7,737 nucleotides of DNA from an uncultured Propioniciclava sp. (GCA_937872005.1 CALMPQ010000001.1:1-7737), one strand, 5' to 3'. Counted from the stretch's first letter, positions 1-5,488 are shown. A program made the numbers and translations. Notes: generated by a model not told the origin, from the sequence alone.

Positions 1-921
1 GCCGCCCTCGTCGCCCGCCTCGCCCTCGACGGCGCCCTCACCGCCCTCGTCGTGGACGCCACACGCGCGACGGTGGTGCACCTCGGCCCCACCACGCAGC
101 TTGCTGACGAGCTGGCCGGGCTGCCCGCGGACCTCGACGTCGCGGCCACCGACCTGCCGGCCCCGATGGCCGCCCGGATCGCCGCAGGCCTGACCGACCG
201 GCTGCGCGCCCTCGACACGGTGCTCTTCGCCCCCATCGCCCACCTGCTCGACGCGCGCCGCGTCGTCCTGACCCCGGCGGGGCTGCTGGGTCAGGTGCCC
301 TGGCCCCTCCTGCCCACCCTGGCCGGGCGCCCGGTGACGGTCGCTCGGTCGGCCACCGCGTGGGCCAGCGCACCGGACGCCGCCGCCCCGGCCCGTGCCC
401 TCTTGGTCGCCGGCCCGGGTCTGGCCCGCGCGGGGACCGAGGTGGCGGCCTGCGCCGAGCACTGGGCCGGCGCCACCACCTTGGTCGGCGACCGGGCAAC
501 GGTGGCCGCGGTCGCCCGTGCCAGCCGGGCCGTTGACCTGGTGCACCTCGCCACCCACGGCCGCCACCGCGCGCAGAACCCGCTGTTCAGCCATGTCCAG
601 CTGGCCGACGGACCCGCCTACGGTTACGAGCTCGACCGGGTGCGGCCGATGCCTTCGGTGATGGTGCTGTCGGCCTGCGAGCTCGGTGGCCGAACCGCCA
701 GCGACGATCCCCTGGGCCTGGCGACGGCGCTGCTGCACGCCGGCGTCCGAACGGTGCTGGCCGCGCCGGCGGCGCTGTCGGACGCCACCGCGGAAGCCGT
801 GATGCCCGACCTGCACGCCCGCCTGGCTGCAGGGACGCCGGCGTGGGACGCGCTCGCCGCAGCGCTGGCGTCCCACGGCGTGGGGGCGCCGCCGCTGGTG
901 TGCTTCGGCGCGGGCTGGTGA
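1..921 (+). CDS. CHAT-domain protein, C-terminal part (5' end outside window)
   Basis: The frame is open from base 1 to a TGA at 919-921, so this is the last 306 residues of a longer protein; a GTG at 52 is only an internal codon. The fragment is essentially one complete CHAT (caspase HetF associated with TPRs) domain. It shows the PAGLLGQVPWPLLP stretch early in the fold, then the putative catalytic His in HLATHG (codon 556-558) and the putative catalytic Cys in LSACELG (codon 676-678), the usual C14-clan dyad, so it is probably an active peptidase. In actinobacteria such domains commonly sit behind tetratricopeptide repeats, which would lie left of the window; that is inference. No signal peptide or membrane segment is seen in the fragment. 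The substrate cannot be told. The gene converges on sepX with 10 bp between the stops and no strong terminator hairpin. Confidence 0.85.
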   Translation, partial: AALVARLALDGALTALVVDATRATVVHLGPTTQLADELAGLPADLDVAATDLPAPMAARIAAGLTDRLRALDTVLFAPIAHLLDARRVVLTPAGLLGQVPWPLLPTLAGRPVTVARSATAWASAPDAAAPARALLVAGPGLARAGTEVAACAEHWAGATTLVGDRATVAAVARASRAVDLVHLATHGRHRAQNPLFSHVQLADGPAYGYELDRVRPMPSVMVLSACELGGRTASDDPLGLATALLHAGVRTVLAAPAALSDATAEAVMPDLHARLAAGTPAWDALAAALASHGVGAPPLVCFGAGW

Positions 922-931
922 GGGACGCCGG

Positions 932-1690
932 TCACTCGCCGACGGCGCGCGGACGCTCCTCGGAGCCGGGCTCGACCGAGCCGGCGATCGCACCGTCGGG
1001 CAGGTCGGCGGTCACCGGCGCGCCCGTCACGGCGGGCACGGGGGCGGAGAGGTCGATGGTCCGGACGGTGCGCGGGGTCAGGGGCCGACTGACGTAGGTG
1101 GGAGCCGTGATGGGGATCGGGTCCCACAACGAGCCCGTGTGTTCGACCGGGGCGGTCAGCTCGATGGACAGCTCGTGGTCATCGTCGTCGTGGCCCTCGA
1201 GCACCGTGATCGCCACCGTCTCCTCATCGACGCAGTCGCCGCCGCGGATGTGCCGGGCGCGGTCGTCCAGCCCCTTGCGGAGGTGGGCCACCGAGACGCG
1301 GGCCACCGCCAGGAACAGCACGATCAGCCCGACCGGGGCCGCGATCGTCCACCACGACACGAGGTCGAGGGCGGCGATCACACCCACCACCCCCGTGACG
1401 ACGAAGAGGAAGGCCAGCACGATCCGGCGGCGACGGGCGGCCTCGCGGTCGACCTCGGCCAGTTCCCGCAGCGCGGCGCGGCGGTTGAGCGGGGTGGAGA
1501 TGACCGCAGTGCCCTCCTCCGCGGAATCCAGCGGTGTGCCGCGGCGCACGATGGTCACCGACGCCGAGAAGGGCTCGCCGGGCTCGACCTCATCCAGGAG
1601 GCCGTTGTCCTTGCGGTTGAGGATCAGGGGGACCAGGTAGACCAACCAGAACGCCGCGAGGGCGCCGAAGATCAGACCTGTGAAACTCAT
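932..1690 (-). CDS. sepX: Divisome membrane protein of the SepX/GlpR family
   Basis: 252 residues. A first membrane helix lies at about 5-25, a basic/acidic cytoplasmic stretch with many Arg and Glu at 69-89, then two closely spaced helices at about 90-108 and 113-132. The hydrophilic tail holds a short acidic run (HDDDDHE, about 167-173) and the family-like motif LWDPIPITAPTYV at 188-200 followed by a basic PRTVRTIDL segment. This architecture and the position after glp and rimJ match SepX of Streptomyces and GlpR, the membrane receptor of gephyrin-like Glp in Corynebacterium (M. tuberculosis Rv0996). Those proteins act at the division septum. ATG at 1690 is chosen because a TAGGGT hexamer sits 7 nt before it, implying leaderless initiation. 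It is not the glycerol regulator also called GlpR. Identity rests on topology, motif and synteny; an ortholog search was not possible. Confidence 0.85.
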   Translation of the reverse strand: MSFTGLIFGALAAFWLVYLVPLILNRKDNGLLDEVEPGEPFSASVTIVRRGTPLDSAEEGTAVISTPLNRRAALRELAEVDREAARRRRIVLAFLFVVTGVVGVIAALDLVSWWTIAAPVGLIVLFLAVARVSVAHLRKGLDDRARHIRGGDCVDEETVAITVLEGHDDDDHELSIELTAPVEHTGSLWDPIPITAPTYVSRPLTPRTVRTIDLSAPVPAVTGAPVTADLPDGAIAGSVEPGSEERPRAVGE

Positions 1691-1697
1691 GTCGACG

Positions 1698-1703
1698 ACC
1701 CTA
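1698..1703 (-). promoter_or_regulatory. Putative -10 of a leaderless sepX promoter
   Basis: On the minus strand TAGGGT fits the actinobacterial TANNNT -10 and lies 7 nt before the sepX ATG, so transcription would start at or next to the A of the start codon. No Shine-Dalgarno sequence precedes the gene. It lies in the 67-bp gap after rimJ, so sepX may also receive read-through from the glp promoter. No clear -35 is seen. Confidence 0.5.
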
Positions 1704-1757
1704 GGCGGCGGCGCCCCGGACCCGGTGGCTCACACGCCGCCCGGACCGAGAACGGAG

Positions 1758-2378
1758 TCAGCCGAGGCGCCCGATGAGGCCGCCGGGGCCGACCTCGTCG
1801 GCGTGGAGGGCGAACATGAGGTGGTCGCGCCAGGACCCGTCGACGTGCATGTACGCCGGGCGCAGGCCCTCGAACCGGAAGCCCAACTTCTCGACGACCC
1901 GCAGCGAGGGTGCATTCTCGGGACGGATCGCCACCTCGAGGCGGTGCAGCTTCAGGGTGGTGAACATGTGGTCACCGGCGAGCGCGAGGGCTGTGGGGGC
2001 GATGCCCCGGCCGGCGAGCTCGCGGGCCACCCAGTAGCCCGCCATGCCCCACCGTGCCGAGCCCCAGGCGATGCCCGAGATCGTCATCTGGCCGGCCAGT
2101 CGCGGCTTCGCGCCGGGGTCGGTCCACGTGATCAGCCACGGCAGCGACCGCCCCGCGCGCGCGTCGGCGCGGTGCCGGACCACCATCTGCTCGAAGGTGA
2201 CGTCGTCACCGTCGTCCTCGGCCTCGGGCGGGCGCGTGCCATCCCACGGGGCGTTCCAGTCGCCGCTGCGGGCACGGGTGGCGAACCACTCGGCAGAATC
2301 CCGGCGTCGGATCGGGCGCAGCCCCACCGGCCCGTGCGAGAGGGTCACGGGCCACCTGCGCGGCCCGAGCAGGCTCAC
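1758..2378 (-). CDS. rimJ: RimJ-type GNAT N-acetyltransferase
   Basis: 206 residues, the usual size for the RimJ/RimL GNAT branch. It starts with the beta-strand GLRPIRRRD, has GYWVARELAGRGIAP as the acetyl-CoA pyrophosphate-binding loop (R-G-R-G-I-A fits the Q/R-x-x-G-x-G/A rule), then KLHRLEVAIRPENAPSLRVV and EKLGFRFEGLRP, hallmarks of this subfamily. Members transfer acetyl from acetyl-CoA to N-terminal amines, RimJ of E. coli acting on ribosomal protein S5; the substrate here is unknown. The GTG at 2378 is chosen because it overlaps the TGA of glp as GTGA, typical of translational coupling; a second GTG at 2348, with AGGTGG just upstream, is an alternative giving 196 residues. The gene lies between glp and sepX, an order kept in other actinobacteria (Rv0994-Rv0995-Rv0996), hinting at a shared role that is not proven. 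Confidence 0.88.
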   Translation of the reverse strand: MSLLGPRRWPVTLSHGPVGLRPIRRRDSAEWFATRARSGDWNAPWDGTRPPEAEDDGDDVTFEQMVVRHRADARAGRSLPWLITWTDPGAKPRLAGQMTISGIAWGSARWGMAGYWVARELAGRGIAPTALALAGDHMFTTLKLHRLEVAIRPENAPSLRVVEKLGFRFEGLRPAYMHVDGSWRDHLMFALHADEVGPGGLIGRLG

Positions 2379-3751
2379 GGGGTGGACGCCCCCACGTGCG
2401 CGTCGTCGAGCACGATGCACTCGACGGTGGCGCCGGCCTCGGCTCCGGCCCAGTCCTCGGGGATGACGGCGAGGACATTGGCGCGCGCCAGGTCCCACGC
2501 CAGTTCGGAATCGGCGCCCGCGACCGGGCGGACGGTCCCGTCCTCGTCACGGACAGCCGGGACGAACTGCATGACGCCCTCCGCGCCCTCGACCGCATCG
2601 GCGAGCGAGCCCTGCACACGCTGCGCACCGTGGGGGTCGACCTCGTTGAGCTTGTTGATCACGGGGCGGACGAGCGCGTGGTAGGCCACGTAGGAGCTGA
2701 CGACACCGGCAGGCAGGATCACCAGCGGCGTCCGGGCGTCGCCCAGCCCGGCGTAGGCGACACGTGCCTCGCGGTTGATCGCGACGACGGCCTCATCGAG
2801 GTCGGCGATGTCGTCGACCACCTCGCGGATCAGTTCGCCACCGCCCACGACCACGATCAGGTCGGCGCGGATCTGCTGGTCGGCGATGGCCTGCTTCACC
2901 GCGGCCGCCTGCGCGGGGACGATGCCGAGTGGGTACACGGTGGCACCATCGCCGCGGGCCGCAGCGGTGATCAACGCGGTCGCCGAGTCGTAGCGCTGCT
3001 GGGGCTGGGTGAGTGCCTGGCCGGGGGCGACGAGGGTCTCACCGACCGTGAACACCACGACCCGCGGGCGCGGGCGCACCAACACCTTGTCCAGACCCAC
3101 CTCGGCCAGGACCGCCACCGACCGCGGGGTGAGCACCTCGCCGGCACGGAGCAACGGCGTCCCGTCCGACAGCTCGGAGCCGGCGCGACGGAGGTTCTGG
3201 TAGAGGCGCGCCTCCTCGCCGATGACGACATACCCGTCGGCATCGATGTGGCCGCTCGCACTGGGGACGACGGCGTCCACCCCCTCGGGGATGATCGCGC
3301 CCTCCTCGATCTGCACGGCCGCGCCCGACACCAGCGGGCGGCCCGGCCCGTCGGAGACGCTGATCGTGTCGACGACGTAGAGCCGCTTGGGCGCGGTCTC
3401 GGTGGCGCCGACCAGGTCGGAGCCGCGGACGCCCCAGCCCGACGTGCGCGCCGTGGTCACCAGCGGCAGGTCGAGGTCGGAGTCGATGTCCTCGCAGAGG
3501 ACGAGGCCCGGCACGTCCCAGATCTGCATCCCGAACGGACGCAGGGCGCCCACCTTGTCGAGCAGGAAGGCCTGCTGCTCCTCGAGCGTCCGGCGGGTCG
3601 GGCCCGTCGGCTCCTCCCGCTCGGGGTCGGCCCACGCCTCGTCGCGCCACAGCGGGGCGGCGGTCGAGCCGGTGGATTCGGTGGTGTCGGTCGCGCCCGA
3701 GCGGTCGTCCTCGGTGGCGTCCTCAGTCGTCTTGCGTCCAAACAGGGCCAT
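2375..3751 (-). CDS. glp: Gephyrin-like (MoeA-like) divisome protein Glp
   Basis: 458 residues. Residues 1-54 are a hydrophilic Thr/Glu/Asp-rich extension starting MALFGRK; the MoeA fold follows from about 55: domain I/II (EGVDAVVPSASGHID near 156-170, YQNLRRAG near 184-191), the molybdopterin-binding-like domain III (about 228-365) and domain IV (about 378-450). The enzymatic signatures are altered: SAMDGYAV is ARTSGWGV at 101-108 with the key Asp replaced by Ser104; STGDEL is TVGETL at 235-240; SGGVSVGxxD is VGGGELIREVV; GLPGNPVS is ILPAGVVS at 345-352. This points to a scaffold rather than a working molybdopterin molybdenumtransferase. Glp of Corynebacterium is a gephyrin-like division protein that binds FtsZ and the membrane receptor GlpR, and the sepX/glpR gene lies in the same operon here. 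ATG at 3751 is chosen from a -10 placed for leaderless initiation; the frame stays open far upstream over the divergent gene, but that extension does not look like real protein. Confidence 0.87.
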   Translation of the reverse strand: MALFGRKTTEDATEDDRSGATDTTESTGSTAAPLWRDEAWADPEREEPTGPTRRTLEEQQAFLLDKVGALRPFGMQIWDVPGLVLCEDIDSDLDLPLVTTARTSGWGVRGSDLVGATETAPKRLYVVDTISVSDGPGRPLVSGAAVQIEEGAIIPEGVDAVVPSASGHIDADGYVVIGEEARLYQNLRRAGSELSDGTPLLRAGEVLTPRSVAVLAEVGLDKVLVRPRPRVVVFTVGETLVAPGQALTQPQQRYDSATALITAAARGDGATVYPLGIVPAQAAAVKQAIADQQIRADLIVVVGGGELIREVVDDIADLDEAVVAINREARVAYAGLGDARTPLVILPAGVVSSYVAYHALVRPVINKLNEVDPHGAQRVQGSLADAVEGAEGVMQFVPAVRDEDGTVRPVAGADSELAWDLARANVLAVIPEDWAGAEAGATVECIVLDDAHVGASTP

Positions 3752-3756
3752 GAAAC

Positions 3757-3762
3757 TACGAT
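3757..3762 (+). promoter_or_regulatory. Putative -10 of leaderless 5-FCL promoter
   Basis: TACGAT, a good TANNNT match, is followed by 6 nt and the ATG at 3769, which again places the hexamer at -12 to -7 for a start at the A of ATG. A possible -35, TTGCGT at 3732-3737, gives a long 19-bp spacer and lies inside the glp coding region. AGGTGA between the hexamer and ATG abuts the start codon, too close to serve as a normal ribosome binding site. Confidence 0.55.
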
Positions 3763-3763
3763 A
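3758..3763 (-). promoter_or_regulatory. Putative -10 of leaderless glp promoter (overlaps divergent -10)
   Basis: Read on the minus strand, TATCGT (TANNNT) is followed by 6 nt and then the glp ATG. A start at the A of ATG (3751) would put this hexamer at exactly -12 to -7. There is no Shine-Dalgarno sequence. Five of its six base pairs are shared with the opposite-strand TACGAT of the folate gene. No convincing -35 is seen on this strand. Confidence 0.5.
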
Positions 3764-3768
3764 GGTGA

Positions 3769-4392
3769 ATGTCCTCAGCGACCCCGGGAGGGACTCCGCG
3801 AGCCGCGCAGAACAAGGACGCCCTCCGTACCGCCGTCCGTGCCGCCCGTGCGGCGGACGAGTTCCGTGATCGCGCCGATGCGGGCAGGCTGCCCCGCTTG
3901 CTGGAGGCCTGCGCGGGCCACGCCACGGTCGCCTGCTACTTCTCGGTGGCGCCGGAACCCGACACGACGGCCCTGGTGGCGGCACTGTCGGAGGCCGGCG
4001 TCCGGGTGTTGCTGCCCGTGCTGAAGGGGCACCGTGAGCCCGCGTGGAACTGGTACGCGGGCCCGGGATCGCTCGTGCCGGGGTGGCGCGGCATCCCTGA
4101 GCCTGCGGGGGCGCCACTGGGGCCCGAGGCGTTGGCCGCGTGTTCGTTCGTCTGGGTCTCGGCCCTGCTGGTGACGCCGGACGGGGTGCGGCTGGGGACG
4201 GGGGGCGGCTGGTACGACCGGGCGTTGGAGCATGCGGCGGCGATGGCCGTGCGCGGCACGTTGGTCGGGACGTCCGAGGTCGTCGACGAGCTCCCCGCGG
4301 ACCCGTGGGACCTGCCCGTCGACCTGGTCGTCACGCCGACCGCCACCTTGGAGACGGGCGCGCGGGGCGTCCGGTTGCCACCGGGGGAATAG
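3769..4392 (+). CDS. 5-formyltetrahydrofolate cyclo-ligase (5,10-methenyl-THF synthetase)
   Basis: 207 residues, near the usual 180-210 of the family. It converts 5-formyltetrahydrofolate to 5,10-methenyltetrahydrofolate with ATP, returning the storage folate to one-carbon metabolism in the cytoplasm. Visible signatures are the N-terminal K16-x-x-L-R20 helix that binds the nucleotide phosphates, the glycine-rich loop LGTGGGWYDR at 142-151 (family GxGGGYYDR), and the C-terminal LPADPWDLPVDLVVTPT region at 175-191, where Trp180 stands in place of the frequent His. ATG at 3769 is chosen because a -10 hexamer ends 6 nt before it. It diverges from glp, as Rv0992c lies near the moeA1-rimJ-Rv0996 cluster in M. 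tuberculosis, and is followed after 59 bp by fmdB in the same direction. Confidence 0.93.
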   Translation: MSSATPGGTPRAAQNKDALRTAVRAARAADEFRDRADAGRLPRLLEACAGHATVACYFSVAPEPDTTALVAALSEAGVRVLLPVLKGHREPAWNWYAGPGSLVPGWRGIPEPAGAPLGPEALAACSFVWVSALLVTPDGVRLGTGGGWYDRALEHAAAMAVRGTLVGTSEVVDELPADPWDLPVDLVVTPTATLETGARGVRLPPGE

Positions 4393-4411
4393 GGGTGCGG
4401 GCGGGTCACGT

Positions 4412-4417
4412 TAGGAT
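4412..4417 (+). promoter_or_regulatory. Putative -10 of fmdB
   Basis: TAGGAT within GTTAGGATG fits TANNNT. It predicts a start near 4424 and a leader of about 28 nt. It lies just past the stop of the folate gene, so fmdB may be transcribed both from here and by read-through. No clear -35 and no CIRCE or HAIR heat-shock operator was seen next to it. Confidence 0.4.
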
Positions 4418-4441
4418 GCGTGGTCGTCCCCATGAGTGCCC

Positions 4442-4447
4442 GAGGAG
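4442..4447 (+). promoter_or_regulatory. Ribosome binding site of fmdB
   Basis: GAGGAG ends 4 nt before the ATG at 4452. It is one of only two good Shine-Dalgarno sequences in the window and fixes the fmdB start against the long open frame that runs in from 4140 through the end of the preceding gene. Confidence 0.65.
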
Positions 4448-4451
4448 TTCC

Positions 4452-4727
4452 ATGCCCACCTACCAGTACCGGTGCGCCGACTGTGGTCGCGAGCTCGAGG
4501 TCGTGCAGAAGTTCACCGACGCCTCGCTGACGGAGTGCCCGACGTGCACCGGCACCCTGCGCAAGGTGTTCAATGCCGTGGGCGTCGTGTTCAAGGGCTC
4601 CGGCTTCTACGCGACCGACAACCGCACGAAGGGCAAGACCGAGGCCGCCAAGCCTGCTGACAAGGGCTCCGACAAGCCGGCGCCGAGCACTCCGGCCCCC
4701 AGCGCGGGCAAGGAGTCGGCCGCCTGA
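4452..4727 (+). CDS. FmdB-family zinc-ribbon protein, Ruc-like
   Basis: 91 residues. The start MPTYQYRCADCG is the family hallmark; two CxxC pairs (Cys8/Cys11 and Cys29/Cys32) form a zinc ribbon, followed by FNAVGVVFKGSGFYATD at about 40-56 and then a Lys/Ala/Pro/Ser-rich tail from 57 to the end that should be disordered. Family members were first named as regulators of formamidase and amidase genes, but the M. tuberculosis relative in the same neighbourhood, Rv0991c (Ruc), is a redox-regulated chaperone whose cysteines release zinc on oxidation and whose tail is disordered. The same layout here makes a chaperone role the better inference, not proven. A good ribosome site fixes the start. A hairpin follows the stop and separates it from the SAF gene. 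Confidence 0.9.
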   Translation: MPTYQYRCADCGRELEVVQKFTDASLTECPTCTGTLRKVFNAVGVVFKGSGFYATDNRTKGKTEAAKPADKGSDKPAPSTPAPSAGKESAA

Positions 4728-4733
4728 AGCCGG

Positions 4734-4760
4734 GGCGGCCCTGCCGTGACAGGCGCCGCC
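4734..4760 (+). terminator. Hairpin after fmdB, abutting the SAF promoter
   Basis: GGCGGCCCTG at 4734-4743 pairs with CAGGCGCCGCC at 4750-4760: ten base pairs with one bulged C (4754) and a 6-nt loop. It is followed at once by TATAACTT, a poor U tract, so termination may be partial. The same bases form the spacer and -35 zone of the next gene's promoter. Confidence 0.45.
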
Positions 4761-4766
4761 TATAAC
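4761..4766 (+). promoter_or_regulatory. Putative -10 of leaderless SAF-gene promoter
   Basis: TATAAC matches TATAAT in five of six positions and lies 7 nt before the ATG at 4774; TAACTT at 4763-4768 is an overlapping alternative with 5 nt. Either puts the transcript start at or within a base or two of the start codon. No Shine-Dalgarno sequence is present. Confidence 0.5.
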
Positions 4767-4773
4767 TTCGGGC

Positions 4774-5379
4774 ATGAAGAGGCCCATCCCGCCGGACGCC
4801 CTGCGCCGGACCCTGTACCTGCGTCGCCGACCCCTCGCCGCCCTGTGCGCCTTCGCTGCGGTGCTCGCCGGCCTGTTGGCGCTCACCCCGGACCGGGGTG
4901 CCACCGTGACCGTCGTCGTCGCCGGTGGGGCGTTGCCCGCCGGCACCGTGCTGGCGGCCGAGCACCTGACGGCGCTCGACATCCCTGCCGCGGTGGCGCC
5001 CGACGGCGCCGCGACCTCACGCGAAGCGTTGGTGGGGCGGACATTGGCCGCCCCCGTGTCGGCGCGCACGGTGCTGACGGCCGCGACGGTCTCGGAGGGC
5101 GAACGCCTGGCGCGTGAGGGCCACGTGGTGGTCGCGCTCCCAGCGGGGGATGACGCGGTCGCCGGGCTGCTCCGTCCGGGTGCCCGCATCGACGTCTGGG
5201 ATGCTCAAGGAGAGGTGCTGGCCCGCGACGTCCGCGTGATTGCACCCCGCGACACACCCAGTGGTGGCAACTTGGGCCTCTCGGCTGCCGGGCGATCCGT
5301 GTTGGTGGAGGTGCCGGAGGCGACGGCGGCAAAGATCGCGTCACAAGGGGCGATGCCCCTGACGGTCGCCCTGCGGTGA
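4774..5379 (+). CDS. SAF-domain protein, CpaB/RcpC-like, membrane-anchored
   Basis: 201 residues. A basic N-terminus (RRTLYLRRRP) precedes one membrane helix at about 20-38, so the rest is probably outside the membrane. The SAF domain follows at about 44-107, starting VTVVVAGGALPAGTVL and ending LAAPVSARTVLTAATVS, with the typical strand pattern of antifreeze-like and CpaB proteins. A second beta-rich region (about 117-200, including RPGARIDVWD and SVLVEVPEA) resembles the C-terminal part of CpaB/RcpC. CpaB helps assemble Flp pili at the cell envelope, but no pilus gene (ATPase, secretin, pilin) lies beside it here. SAF proteins next to fmdB and mscL recur in actinobacteria, so an envelope role outside pili is possible; the function is not known. 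The start is set by the -10 hexamer 7 nt upstream; a hairpin terminator follows the stop. Confidence 0.8.
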   Translation: MKRPIPPDALRRTLYLRRRPLAALCAFAAVLAGLLALTPDRGATVTVVVAGGALPAGTVLAAEHLTALDIPAAVAPDGAATSREALVGRTLAAPVSARTVLTAATVSEGERLAREGHVVVALPAGDDAVAGLLRPGARIDVWDAQGEVLARDVRVIAPRDTPSGGNLGLSAAGRSVLVEVPEATAAKIASQGAMPLTVALR

Positions 5380-5401
5380 CGGCGGGGAGCGTCGCCCGGA
5401 G

Positions 5402-5431
5402 GGGTACGGGGAGCCCTCCCCCGTAACCTTT
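5402..5431 (+). terminator. Hairpin terminator after SAF gene
   Basis: GGGTACGGGG (5402-5411) pairs with CCCCGTAACC (5419-5428) with one G-A mismatch and a 7-nt loop, then TTT. It begins 22 bp after the SAF stop and precedes the mscL promoter, so mscL is likely a separate transcript. Confidence 0.55.
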
Positions 5432-5471
5432 CCATCATAGCGGGTGGTTTTCTTTGCCGCGGTGTTTTCGT

Positions 5472-5477
5472 TAGACT
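5472..5477 (+). promoter_or_regulatory. Putative -10 of mscL
   Basis: TAGACT within GTTAGACT fits TANNNT and predicts a start near 5484 with a leader of about 60 nt. The DNA from about 5430 to 5477 is clearly richer in A/T than the surroundings and carries a near-direct repeat (GGTGGTTTTC at 5443-5452, GGTGTTTTC at 5461-5469), one helical turn and three quarters apart, which could be a regulator site. No good -35 is seen. Confidence 0.45.
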
Positions 5478-5488
5478 CCTCCGGGCCC

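Noticed and set aside
1..921. A link to type III-E CRISPR (TPR-CHAT with gRAMP).
   Set aside because: No CRISPR repeats or cas-like gene lies in the window; a CHAT domain alone is not evidence for that system.
921..950. A terminator between the convergent CHAT and sepX genes.
   Set aside because: Only a five-pair stem (926-930 with 943-947) around a 12-nt loop and no U tract; too weak to call.
1139..2684. Plus-strand open frames opposite sepX and rimJ.
   Set aside because: Shadows of the minus-strand genes; compositions are Arg/His/Asp-rich with no motifs.
2375..3751. Calling this gene a working molybdopterin molybdenumtransferase (moeA).
   Set aside because: The SAMDGYA, STGDEL, SGGVSVG and GLPGNP motifs are all altered, and the rimJ-sepX context favours the divisome protein Glp.
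2396..4024. A long plus-strand open frame of about 540 codons opposite glp.
   Set aside because: It is the antisense of a well-supported gene. Its translation is rich in Arg, Asp, Gly and His with no domain, as expected from the complement of GC3-biased codons, and it also runs into the folate gene.
3752..4117. Upstream extension of the glp frame to a start near 4117.
   Set aside because: The added residues are Pro/Arg/Ser-rich without family similarity and lie antisense to the 5-formyl-THF cyclo-ligase. The ATG at 3751 has a well-placed -10.
3936..5189. A long minus-strand open frame across the folate, fmdB and SAF genes.
   Set aside because: It crosses three convincing plus-strand genes and their promoters, and its product is low-complexity Ala/Arg/Ser/Pro.
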